Shown here: piece by piece, positions 19,871 to 28,205 of the stretch | Layout: every line of letters begins with the position of its first letter | Position numbering within the stretch: the first letter of the stretch is position 1 | NCBI GenBank assembly: GCA_013824645.1 | Contig: PNOF01000011.1 | Span: 1 to 55,409, forward strand | DNA from: Syntrophus sp. (in: bacteria) | GTDB lineage: Bacteria; Desulfobacterota; Syntrophorhabdia; Syntrophorhabdales; Syntrophorhabdaceae | Length of the DNA: 55,409 bases | Direction of reading: 5' to 3' | Program-made: the position numbers and the translations under genes | The notes under the pieces: generated by a model | Seen by the model: the letters and a program-made list of their open reading frames with translations, nothing else | Told to the model about the DNA's origin: nothing | Databases searched by the model: none

Positions 19871-20075
19871 CTCCACGCCGGGACAGGTCCCGGCAATAGT
19901 CGAGGAGTATTCAATGTGTTTGAGCTTCGCGGAGCGAAGCTTCTTGTTTGGCAGCATATTCGAGAATGTGTTGGTGGCTACGGACATCTTCCTGTAAGAC
20001 ACACCTGGCATGCTTTCGGAAACCACGAAGATTTCAAATGGCATTCAATTACCGGGTGGTCGATTTTACCCTTGC
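19871..20075. repeat. Dispersed repeat, copy 2 (diverged)
   Basis: Aligns with copy 1: CGCCGGGACAGGTCCCGG then GTCGAGGAGTATTCAATG, TGTTGGTGGCTACGGACAT, CTTCCTGTAAGACAC and GATTTCAAATGGCATTC. It has an extra CTTCGCGGAGCGAAG palindrome (about 19925-19939) absent from copy 1. Confidence 0.55.
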
Positions 20076-20367
20076 AATTAGCCGACGATTGCGGGAAAAT
20101 GGACTAATAGTCGGGTAGATCATCAAAGTTACGGAAGTTACCAACATTTCCGACGGTCTACTGGAGAGGCGTTATAAAAGTTATTGAATAATTTAGAGGA
20201 TGTGACCAATAACCTTCGCGTGGAACATGTCATGCAGGCCATCACTCAAAGAAAGCAGACTCAGGCTTATTAACCATAGTGAGGTGGGGTAAATTGACAA
20301 CTCAGGATCGTAATTGGCTTATTTCTTAGTGTAAAAGTTATTTATTAATTTTAGAAATATAAAACAT

Positions 20368-20916
20368 ATGTTTGCAAAATGCGGAGAACTGTATATGCCA
20401 AAATTCCTCACTTTATACATGAAAAAAGAAACAATTGAAGAAAATACGACAAGGTATGTTGGTCTTGTGGACTCATGGTCATCAAATACAAAACTCGATA
20501 CATGTAATGTTGAGATTGGAGACTCTGTTTATTGGGTCACTATTAAGAGGGCATCATTATACATCGTATCCGCGTTACGAGTTGGAAGAATACTTTCTTA
20601 TACAGATTTTGTAAGGCAGTATGGAAAAGATTTGGCTGATGGTTGGCCGCATGGAGAACTATTTTATATAGCGGCACATGCCACGACAATTGCAATAGAC
20701 CGAGACGTCTCTCCAACGGATGCAAAGCAAATCAGATTTGAAAGCAATAAGGATAGACTCAAGTTTAATCCACCAGGTAGTGATTGTCTCGATCCCCAAA
20801 CATTGCGAGCGCCAAGAATGATGACCCCGGCTTCAGCTTTAATACTGGATAAGTACCTTGGCCATTATGTTCAGGTCTCAGCAAATTATATAACTGTATG
20901 GAAAAGCTTTTTATGA
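20368..20916 (+). CDS. Hypothetical protein, 182 aa
   Basis: Predicted cytoplasmic, no membrane segment or known motif. An internal ATG at 20395 (MPKFLTLYMKKETIEENTT) may be the true start; neither has a strong RBS. There is a possible TTGACA at 20295-20300 without a good -10. Codon use and base composition are AT-rich, like the next two genes. Could be part of an acquired block; function unknown. Confidence 0.5.
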   Translation: MFAKCGELYMPKFLTLYMKKETIEENTTRYVGLVDSWSSNTKLDTCNVEIGDSVYWVTIKRASLYIVSALRVGRILSYTDFVRQYGKDLADGWPHGELFYIAAHATTIAIDRDVSPTDAKQIRFESNKDRLKFNPPGSDCLDPQTLRAPRMMTPASALILDKYLGHYVQVSANYITVWKSFL

Positions 20917-21046
20917 TCCATTGAACCATTGTGGTGAATAGTAAATCAATAGATTGGCGAGGGAAAAAAGATTCGGCAACCAAACTCTTAAACGATGTGG
21001 AAAGGGTCAGCGTGATAGGTCTTATACTTCCAGGTGGTAGATTTTT

Positions 21047-21775
21047 ATGCATTTAATAGTTGGCTTAGTACTATTGCTAATAGTATTCTCAAGCCGTGGT
21101 CTTTGGAGGTATTGGCTCTTGATTCTTGTAGGCATCCTATTTCTCGGTATAACAGTGCAGTTCTGGTATATAACCCTACCCCTAGCTCTACTGCTCATTA
21201 GCATTGGGGCATACAAATCAGGGAAATGGGGCAAGTTAAGGGCATCCATATCGGAAGGTTTTGAGATAGAGAAAGATGGAAGGACACGTCTCCAGACTAT
21301 CAGAGATGACTGGCAATGTGTTAAAATAAGCTGGGATCAATATGACGAAGCGTGCAGAAAATACTATCTGTCAGAATTCAAGGGGCTTTGTAAAAAATAC
21401 AACCCAGATGAGCCGCTTACAGCTTTTTCTAATCTGAGCAGGGACGCGCGAAACCTTGATGTTTTAGGCTTTTGGTCACTGGAGGCAAGGAACAAAGGAC
21501 TTTTGAGTGACAGCGAAGCAGATCTCGTTGTCAATTTAAGTTGCTATGTCGATAAAATCCATGATGCACAGGCTGTAGCCGATCGAGACCTTCGTCTTAG
21601 TCAGCTAAGCGAACAGCTTTCCAAAGATTATTCTACTGGGCTCGAAGTAACCTCCGCAAAATCACAGAAACGATCCACAAAACGAGATACATCTTGGAGT
21701 TCCACGAGATCGCATAGACCATCTAATCCTAATATGAGCTTAAGGAAAATGAGACACAAGATGATGGGGCGTTGA
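21047..21775 (+). CDS. Hypothetical membrane-anchored protein, 242 aa
   Basis: Two close N-terminal membrane helices (about 2-15 IVGLVLLLIVF and 22-55 LLILVGILFLGITVQ, then LPLALLLISIGAY) are followed by a soluble helical domain (about 65-190) and a basic, Ser/Arg/Lys-rich tail (KSQKRSTKRDTSWSSTRSHR). The start has GGTGG 7-8 bases upstream. No family recognised. It could sense or bind something at the inner membrane, but there is no direct sign. Confidence 0.55.
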   Translation: MHLIVGLVLLLIVFSSRGLWRYWLLILVGILFLGITVQFWYITLPLALLLISIGAYKSGKWGKLRASISEGFEIEKDGRTRLQTIRDDWQCVKISWDQYDEACRKYYLSEFKGLCKKYNPDEPLTAFSNLSRDARNLDVLGFWSLEARNKGLLSDSEADLVVNLSCYVDKIHDAQAVADRDLRLSQLSEQLSKDYSTGLEVTSAKSQKRSTKRDTSWSSTRSHRPSNPNMSLRKMRHKMMGR

Positions 21776-21995
21776 GAGGGGGGGGAGATATAAGGTTGTT
21801 GTTTGCGTGAAGAATGTTATGTAGGATACGTTAGAGATTTCTACAATTGAGAGGCTGAAAACAGGCCAACCCTATCTGGTAGGTTTCATTATGGACAGGA
21901 AGGAACTGAGGAGTTAGTCTCCAATCAGATTATTGTGACAAAGTTAGGAGCTTCTGGGGCGGCTTGAGAGTAATTAAACTATTTCGTGAAAAAAG

Positions 21996-23675
21996 ATGAT
22001 TAAGAAAACAATATTTCTCTATCGATGCCCTGTTTGTGGCGCTCATCCAAAGAAAGAGAACCTCGTGAGGTTTTTGGATTCCTGGAAAAAATCGCCCGAG
22101 GATAAGATTATAAATTTGATCGGTATATTCTCTAAGACGCTAGAAATACTGATCGATAGTAAAAAACGATGGATCAGCAATGAAATGCTTAGTGTTTTCG
22201 GAAAAACACGCGATTCTCTGAGGCTTTGTCTTAGTCCTAATGCGAACACAGAATCAAACAATCACAACCTTGTTACTAAAAATCAGAAATGTGTATTGTT
22301 TGCCCATTTTGACTGTCCGTTTTGCAATTCAACATCAGGTAAAAGACCTTCTGATAGATACTTTAATGAATGGAACGACGCCGATAAGCTACAGATAAGT
22401 AACCTGCTGTACGAAGTTAGCCTGGTTTTCAATGCAGTACTTTCGGAAAAACCCCCATGGGCAGATGCCACGTTTTTGAAATCATTAAAGGAATGTTTAA
22501 GCGCAAGCCGGGAGGCACTGGAATCTATCGGACTCTCTGAATGCTCCCTGTGCGGAAGGTTTGTGAATAGTATCGAGTTCGATGAGAACAGAAATTTTTC
22601 AATCTGCCCCTGGTGCCGAGATGATCAACAACTGGAAAGACTGCCAGAAGGTATGGTATGGGGCATGAGGGCCCCAAAGATGGATGAGCGCCCTCCGCTG
22701 ATCTTTGACCTTCAATTGCCCACTCCACCAGACCCGCATGATATTGATAAAGTGTTAAGTTTTGTGAGGAGTTTACAGGTCGACGGCAAGAAATTAATTT
22801 ATGACGAATTCATGAAATGCGTGGATGGTATGAAAAGACATAATTTCATATTGTCTTTCGAAGACAGATCGATGAAGACTTCCTATTATTGGGATCAACC
22901 TTATAATGATGACTCTCATTGGAACTTCAATAATCTTTACGAATTGGTCCCCGCAGATTTTATTAAAAGGGGTTTCTACGGGATTGGATTTGTAGCTTTC
23001 GATTTACACATTCCAAACACTGGAGAATTTAGAGCCCCAGATGGTGCCATTCCAAGGGATAGGATAGTAAGAACTTCAAAGGAACATGTTTCTGAATTTA
23101 TTAGATTAAACTCCCCATGGAAAGTTAGATTCCGTAAACTTGAAATCGAATCAAGGACCGATTATGATTTCTTTCAATTCAACGCATATGTCGGAATAAA
23201 ATTTCCTATCTTGCATGAATCCGCCTTGCCAGACAAAGCAACATGCAAGCATGAATTTCGATTATTAGACCGGGTGGGATATGAGTGGCGATTGATCTGG
23301 GAATGTGGGCGCTGCGGGTATATCTGTTTCTGCAATTGTTTCAAGGAAGCTATCGAGGCAAAGCTAAAATATAAAAGAATCGATTGTTTAGAATATGACT
23401 GTATTGACTTGGAGTACACAAACATTAGCAGAAACAAAGTGAACATCAAGGAACTGCCGTTCCACGACAATGCCTGCGAATTATGCCGTGGATTAACATC
23501 TTCCCATGATAGCAATACGTTCGATGATGATTTTGGAAGAAAGTATGGCGCATATATAATAAAACGCACGATTGAACTATGGCTGGAAGGAGCTTATTCC
23601 AAAAATTTTAAATTATTGGAAGCCGAAGCAAAGAAACAAATGAAAAAGGTCTTAGCATACACCTTCTTTTCTTGA
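21996..23675 (+). CDS. Hypothetical multi-zinc-ribbon protein with internal duplication
   Basis: 559 aa. Cys pairs at 11/14 (CPVC), 107/110 (CPFC), 183/186 (CSLC), 204/207 (CPWC), and more in the C-terminal half (CGRCGYICFCNC near 440-450, ACELCRG near 502-506), suggesting several zinc sites. Residues about 9-80 and 105-178 look like a tandem duplication: Cys pair, then F..W, then a helical run with an R..L ending. The middle (about 225-420) has no motif I know. The C-terminus after CELCRG has a Tyr-rich helix (YGAYIIKRTIELWLEG). Function unknown; nucleic-acid binding is only a guess from the zinc ribbons. Confidence 0.6.
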   Translation: MIKKTIFLYRCPVCGAHPKKENLVRFLDSWKKSPEDKIINLIGIFSKTLEILIDSKKRWISNEMLSVFGKTRDSLRLCLSPNANTESNNHNLVTKNQKCVLFAHFDCPFCNSTSGKRPSDRYFNEWNDADKLQISNLLYEVSLVFNAVLSEKPPWADATFLKSLKECLSASREALESIGLSECSLCGRFVNSIEFDENRNFSICPWCRDDQQLERLPEGMVWGMRAPKMDERPPLIFDLQLPTPPDPHDIDKVLSFVRSLQVDGKKLIYDEFMKCVDGMKRHNFILSFEDRSMKTSYYWDQPYNDDSHWNFNNLYELVPADFIKRGFYGIGFVAFDLHIPNTGEFRAPDGAIPRDRIVRTSKEHVSEFIRLNSPWKVRFRKLEIESRTDYDFFQFNAYVGIKFPILHESALPDKATCKHEFRLLDRVGYEWRLIWECGRCGYICFCNCFKEAIEAKLKYKRIDCLEYDCIDLEYTNISRNKVNIKELPFHDNACELCRGLTSSHDSNTFDDDFGRKYGAYIIKRTIELWLEGAYSKNFKLLEAEAKKQMKKVLAYTFFS

Positions 23676-24211
23676 TTATGGATCATGTTTATTTTCATAA
23701 CCGTATGTTTCTGTACGCTCGCTCCCACTGGTCCATTCCGGTGTTCCCGCAAGAACGGAAAAAGATCTTCGCAAGAAAACGAGATCTTTTATGAGGATGT
23801 TGGTGAAGAAGTCCAACATGTGAAGAAATACTTCGAACATAAGAAGGTTGCCTATTCCACATATAGTTTAGGTATTTAATTGCCGGAGTGATATCACCGG
23901 AAACCTCATTTTCTTTTGGTAAACCTCAACTTTATCGTTACCTCGTCTCCACTCTTCATGGGTGTTAGACGCAATTTTGCCATTCTATATTTTTTCAAAA
24001 AACAGAAGAATTAAATTTTATCGATGCACTTCCTTGAAGAGAGTTTTAAGCCTAAGCCGGGCATACAACGTTTCAAGCGGTAACGATAAATTCCCCATAA
24101 TGCCGTTGACATTTGTTGAGGGTCATATCATAATTGAAACAACGATTACACAAAATAATAAAGCGAACTGCACGCACTATATTGATGACAGGTACGGCAT
24201 AGGAGCGAGAA
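23676..24211. other. 536-bp region without a convincing gene
   Basis: AT-rich. It contains a 16-base word GCATACAACGTTTCAA (24061-24076), also present at 47633-47648, and a promoter-like TTGACA/CATAAT pair (24106-24134). Short open frames here lack RBS and family features. Confidence 0.55.
24106..24134 (+). promoter_or_regulatory. Likely sigma70 promoter
   Basis: TTGACA (24106-24111), 17-base spacer, CATAAT (24129-24134), 77 bp upstream of the gene at 24212. The spacer contains TTGAGGGT, also found in the spacer of the RiPP promoter at 47774-47802. Confidence 0.5.
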
Positions 24212-24583
24212 ATGAAATTCGAAGATTTTATTACATGGATAAAACAAAATATAAATGAGTGGCAATCGTTCCCGACGCTGGGAGAAGTAAAAAAGAAACG
24301 CGAAGGAAAAGCTTTGAAGAAGAAAAGCTTTTTAGCTAAATACAATAATCAACAAAACATAGTGCTTTTTAAACTTCCTAAGTATGATGAAGAAGGTAAG
24401 ACAGCGGTTAAGACAACAATAGGGCAACTACAAACTATTTTTGACAGGTTTATGGAAGCATCCCCAGCAGATAAAATATCTTCTTCTTACTACCAAATAC
24501 AAATTTGGAAAGAAGCTCCAAATAAGATTGCCACCCCTGCTATCGCGGCTATAATATGGTATTGGTATGATTTAAAAAGGTGA
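24212..24583 (+). CDS. Hypothetical protein, 123 aa
   Basis: Small basic soluble protein (KKKREGKALKKKSFLAKYN) with an aromatic end (IAAIIWYWYDLKR). A GGAG lies about 6 bases before the ATG and a promoter lies upstream. No family recognised. It is the last of the four unknown genes in the AT-rich stretch. Confidence 0.55.
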   Translation: MKFEDFITWIKQNINEWQSFPTLGEVKKKREGKALKKKSFLAKYNNQQNIVLFKLPKYDEEGKTAVKTTIGQLQTIFDRFMEASPADKISSSYYQIQIWKEAPNKIATPAIAAIIWYWYDLKR

Positions 24584-24793
24584 TGGTTATCGGAAAAAAA
24601 ATACTCCAGGCGATACCGACGAAAGGGTACGGAGTGCGTGGATCATTTCTATAAAGTTAAGGCTAAGGGTAGGCCTTTCCCGATGTGGTGTGCACATATA
24701 TGCACCTCCGAGATAATGGAAAAAGAAATATCAACGGGACGTTATTCGCAATATAGATAATTTACACAAAAAATCATTCGAAGGAGGTCGAAC

Positions 24794-26713
24794 GTGACTG
24801 ATATTCTGCTGATGGTGGCTCTTGTTCTGCTGATCATTGTCGTTATTTTTCTATTCATGCTCTTGAGGAAAGCCTCGCAAGCCGATCCCTCAGTACTTGG
24901 TTCCCGTCTTGATGCTTTCGAAAAAGCACAGGAGCGTACCGAACGGTCGGTCAGAGAAGAAGTAAGCAAAAGCAGAGAAGAACTGAGTAAGGCCGCGAGA
25001 GATCAACGGCAGGAACTCACGGAAGCCTTCAAAGCATTTGGTGATTCTGTGGTACAACGGATGATGGATGTTGCCAGCCTGCAGAAAGGTCAGCTTGATG
25101 CATTTTCCGATCAGCTTGCCTCTTTCGCAAAAGCGAGCGGTGAAAGACTCGACGGTGTTCGTGCTGAATCTGCCATCGGAGCCAAACAGTTGAGGGAAGA
25201 GGTAGTAGCGACTCTCAGCAGTATTTCCGAAACAATAACCAAGACTATGAGTGGACTTACCTCTGCACAAAAGGCACAGTTTGAGTCATTTGCTAACCAG
25301 CTTGCCTCTTTCGCAAAAGCGAGCGGTGAAAGACTCGACGGTGTTCGAGTTGAATCTGCTACTGGAGCAAAGCAGCTTCGAGAAGAAGTCGTGACGACTC
25401 TTAAGAGTATCTCTGAGACAATGGCCAAAACAATGAGAGATTTGGCTGCAGCTGAGAAGACACAGCTTGAGGCATTCTCTGGGCAGATCGCCTCTTTGAC
25501 AAAAACCAGTGGCGAGAAACTCGACGGTATCCGAGCGGAATCCGCCACTGGAGCCAAACAGTTGAGGGAAGAGGTGATTGCCGCTCTTAAAGGAATCACA
25601 GAAGCTACCACTAAAACAATGGCGGAGTTGGCCAATATCCAGAAGATCCAGCTTGAAACTATGTCGGTTGCGATTGGAAAGCTTTCTGATTCAAATGAGA
25701 AGAAACTGGAGGCGGTCAGGGTCACAGTGGAAAATAAACTTCAAAGCATGCAGATCGATAACGCGAAGCAACTTGAACAAATGCGGCAAACCGTGGACGA
25801 GAAACTCCAGGGGACGCTGGAAAAGCGTCTGGGTGAATCTTTTAAACAAGTAAGCGAACGTCTGGAACAGGTTCACAAGGGACTTGGAGAAATGCAGACA
25901 CTTGCCACGGGCGTTGGTGATCTCAAGAAGGTACTGACGAACGTCAAGTCACGTGGGGGGTGGGGTGAAGTACAGCTTGGAGCAATGTTGGAGCAAGTGC
26001 TCAATCCTGACCAGTTTGCTACAAATGTGGCTACAAAAGATGGTGGTGAGCGTGTCGAGTTTGCAATCAAGCTACCGGGGCAAGGCACGAGTATGGATGA
26101 GATCGTCTGGCTACCGATAGACGCCAAATTCCCCGTCGAAGACTATCAACGCATGATCGAGGCACAAGAGCGGGTTGATACGGAAGGCGTTGAGGTGGCA
26201 GGAAAGCAACTGGAAAATCGCGTCAAGGCTTGCGCGCGAGACATCAGCGAAAAGTACTTAAACCCTCCAAAGACGACGGACTTCGGCATCCTGTACTTAC
26301 CCATAGAAGGTCTCTTTGCCGAAGTTATTCGTAGGATAGGTTTGACGGAGATCATCCAAAGAGAACGCCGCATTGTTATCGCGGGACCAACTACATTGTG
26401 GTCAATTTTGAACAGTCTCCAGATGGGCTTCCGTACGCTGACTATTCAGAAGCGTTCCAGCGAAGTATGGAACCTCCTTGCAGCCGTCAAGACCGAGTGG
26501 ACAAAGTATGGTGATACCCTGGAAAGTGTGCAAAAAAAGCTGCAACAGGCATCGGACACTATTGAGAAGGCCAAAACAAGATCAAGAGCCGTCGGAAGGA
26601 AACTCAAGGACGTACAAGAGCTTCCAGCGGGTGAGGTCACCGTCTTGCTTCCACAAACTTTGATGGAAGATGATGTAGAAGTTAGTGAAGCCGATAGAGA
26701 GGAAGGTGATTAG
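24794..26713 (+). CDS. rmuC: RmuC-family DNA recombination protein with internal triplication
   Basis: 639 aa, longer than the usual 400-510. GTG start with AAGGAGGT 5 bases upstream. One N-terminal membrane anchor (about 5-24) is followed by a long coiled coil and the RmuC nuclease-like domain (about 385-600: SRGGWGEVQLGAMLEQVLNP, PIDAKFPVEDYQRM, ILYLPIEGLFAEV, GPTTLWSILNSLQMGF). RmuC limits DNA inversions and is predicted to be a nuclease. The coiled coil contains three tandem 62-residue units (101-162, 163-224, 225-286), each with SGE(R/K)LDG(V/I)R.ES and GAKQLREEV, encoded by 186-bp direct repeats at 25094-25651. These account for the extra length. Confidence 0.9.
   Translation: MTDILLMVALVLLIIVVIFLFMLLRKASQADPSVLGSRLDAFEKAQERTERSVREEVSKSREELSKAARDQRQELTEAFKAFGDSVVQRMMDVASLQKGQLDAFSDQLASFAKASGERLDGVRAESAIGAKQLREEVVATLSSISETITKTMSGLTSAQKAQFESFANQLASFAKASGERLDGVRVESATGAKQLREEVVTTLKSISETMAKTMRDLAAAEKTQLEAFSGQIASLTKTSGEKLDGIRAESATGAKQLREEVIAALKGITEATTKTMAELANIQKIQLETMSVAIGKLSDSNEKKLEAVRVTVENKLQSMQIDNAKQLEQMRQTVDEKLQGTLEKRLGESFKQVSERLEQVHKGLGEMQTLATGVGDLKKVLTNVKSRGGWGEVQLGAMLEQVLNPDQFATNVATKDGGERVEFAIKLPGQGTSMDEIVWLPIDAKFPVEDYQRMIEAQERVDTEGVEVAGKQLENRVKACARDISEKYLNPPKTTDFGILYLPIEGLFAEVIRRIGLTEIIQRERRIVIAGPTTLWSILNSLQMGFRTLTIQKRSSEVWNLLAAVKTEWTKYGDTLESVQKKLQQASDTIEKAKTRSRAVGRKLKDVQELPAGEVTVLLPQTLMEDDVEVSEADREEGD
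25094..25651 (+). repeat. Three 186-bp tandem coding repeats in rmuC
   Basis: Units at 25094-25279, 25280-25465 and 25466-25651. Units 1 and 2 share long identical runs such as CTTGCCTCTTTCGCAAAAGC; unit 3 is more diverged. The period is a multiple of three and keeps the coiled-coil frame. Confidence 0.85.
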
Positions 26714-27035
26714 ATGTAAATTGAACCCATATCTCTTTGCCACCGAGAACAACAAGGACAGGGACGGAGCCATCCTGGTTTTTCAATTCAGAAAGTTTGT
26801 GAGTGACATCAGGGTTCATGTGCACATTCGGCAATTATCTCGGTAAGTTTCATCCCCATTTCCTAGCGCTTGTCACGGACGGATTAGCACTCGCGCCGTA
26901 TTCTATTTCAATCGGTAATCCCTGTTTTAGCAGATGGTCTGAGTTCAACATTCGTAGGTGTTAAACATAACCACACAAACCACCTAATTGCTGTGATTTT
27001 TGACAACGTTGGCCCGTTGTGCTAATTAAATAGCC
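26714..27035. other. Intergenic region between rmuC and the ttuB-like gene
   Basis: 322 bp. Nothing gene-like seen apart from the promoter/operator at 27000-27028. Confidence 0.55.
27000..27028 (+). promoter_or_regulatory. Promoter with operator-like palindrome; leaderless start likely
   Basis: TTGACA (27000-27005), 17-base spacer, TAATTA (27023-27028). Transcription would begin at about 27035, on top of the ATG at 27036, which has no RBS. ACAACG (27003-27008) and CGTTGT (27015-27020) form an inverted repeat across the -35 and spacer. Confidence 0.5.
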
Positions 27036-27224
27036 ATGAAAGTCGAATGGGAAGGCAAGAACTACGAATTTGAAAAACCTATGCAGGTATCCCGGCTTCT
27101 TGAAGAACTCTCATTGAGCAGAGAAGCCCATCTCGTGGTAGCAAACAGTAAGCTGGTTACCGAGGACCACAAACTGGGAATCGATGATGACATAAGGGTC
27201 ATACGGGTAATCTCAGGCGGATGA
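27036..27224 (+). CDS. ThiS/MoaD-family sulfur carrier, TtuB-like
   Basis: 62 aa, ubiquitin-like beta-grasp protein ending in the required Gly-Gly (VIRVISGG). In this family the C-terminal Gly is adenylated and converted to a thiocarboxylate that donates sulfur. The stop overlaps the next gene, a TtuA-like tRNA thiolase, by 4 bp, so this is most likely its dedicated sulfur donor (TtuB-type) rather than a thiamin (ThiS) or molybdopterin (MoaD) carrier. No RBS precedes the ATG. Confidence 0.8.
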   Translation: MKVEWEGKNYEFEKPMQVSRLLEELSLSREAHLVVANSKLVTEDHKLGIDDDIRVIRVISGG

Positions 27225-28162
27225 AATGCAGAGTCTGCGGACAACCGGCGAGCATTAACCTTCGATCATACAAGACCGCACTCTGCGACAGCGATTTCAT
27301 CGCTTTTTTTGAAAAAAGGGTAGCCACAACAATTAAAAAATACCGCCTCATTGCAGAGGGCGATGTCCCTATCGTAGCTGTCTCGGGAGGCAAAGACTCC
27401 CTTTCTCTCTGGCATCTCATGAATAAGCTTGGCATCCCCTGCGACGGCATCTATATTGATCTCGGTATTGAAGGCTATTCTGATAAATCTCTCGATAAGA
27501 TAAAAAAGGTCGCTGAAACACTGAAAAGGAAGGTTTATGTATTCCCTATCGGAAGCGTCTTCGACAGAGGTATAGACGGGCTCGCGAAGGCGATCAGAAG
27601 GGTGCCCTGTTCTGCCTGCGGCATGATTAAACGTTATATGATGAACAGGATATGTATGGATAAAGGGTATAATGTCCTTGTCACGGGGCATAACCTGGAC
27701 GATGAGGCTTCGGCGCTCTTCGGCAATATCCTTTATTGGAAGAAGGAATATCTCTGGAAAAAAGATATCGCACTGGAGGCCAAGGAAGGCCATCTTTCCC
27801 GAAAGGTGAAACCGTTCTTTTTGTGTTCCGAACGGGAGGCGGCGGCATATGCCATTATGAGTGGTATCGACTATGTCTACGAGGAGTGTCCTTTTTCGAT
27901 GGGCGCCAAATCCCTTACCTATAAGGGGATGCTTAACAAACTGGAAGAAAAGTCTCCCGGCACGAAACTCATGTTTTTGAAGGGTTATTTGAGGGCCTTG
28001 AAAGAGAGAACAAAAAACGAGATAGATCTTCAGGAAGAAACACGGGAAACGAAATATTGTGTCAACTGCGGTTATCCATCGTACACAGAGAAGTGTACCT
28101 TTTGCTGGACCCTTGAAAAATTCGGCCTGCATTGTAATATCATTTTCGATGAATACTGTTAG
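27221..28162 (+). CDS. TtuA/Ncs6-family tRNA 2-thiolation enzyme
   Basis: 313 aa. N-terminal zinc finger (CRVCG near 3-7 with Cys near 22), PP-loop VSGGKDSLSLW near 53 for tRNA adenylation, the catalytic/cluster PCSACG near 130, GHNLDDEA near 152, and a C-terminal zinc finger (CVNCG, then KCTFC). This two-zinc-finger layout is that of TtuA, which makes 2-thiouridine at position 54 of tRNA in thermophiles, and of archaeal Ncs6, which acts at position 34. The overlapping sulfur carrier gene supports the assignment. Target base cannot be told from sequence; TtcA (s2C32) is less likely because it lacks the terminal zinc fingers. Confidence 0.85.
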   Translation: MKCRVCGQPASINLRSYKTALCDSDFIAFFEKRVATTIKKYRLIAEGDVPIVAVSGGKDSLSLWHLMNKLGIPCDGIYIDLGIEGYSDKSLDKIKKVAETLKRKVYVFPIGSVFDRGIDGLAKAIRRVPCSACGMIKRYMMNRICMDKGYNVLVTGHNLDDEASALFGNILYWKKEYLWKKDIALEAKEGHLSRKVKPFFLCSEREAAAYAIMSGIDYVYEECPFSMGAKSLTYKGMLNKLEEKSPGTKLMFLKGYLRALKERTKNEIDLQEETRETKYCVNCGYPSYTEKCTFCWTLEKFGLHCNIIFDEYC

Positions 28163-28205
28163 TATTCCATTGACAGTAGGCATGGGGTAATGACATAATT
28201 CCGAT

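Larger units (their letters stand above)
19344..20367. other. 1 kb repeat-rich intergenic region
   Basis: No credible gene. It contains a short AGCTTTCAGCGTTCAGCTT-type repeat (about 19370-19400), two diverged copies of a longer repeat (19551-19730 and 19871-20075) and the perfect-armed hairpin element at 19733-19869 between them. Frames that stay open here arise from the repeats. Confidence 0.7.

Noticed and set aside
19549-20107. Several open frames of 60-126 residues on both strands in the repeat region
   Set aside because: They follow the palindromes and repeats; similar frames in such elements are known sources of false hypothetical proteins. No RBS.
20917-24793. Integron-like cassette array (unknown genes in one orientation with gaps; GTTRRRY words at about 23963 and 26961)
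   Set aside because: No paired attC arms of proper length and spacing, no integrase; the heptamers occur by chance in AT-rich DNA.
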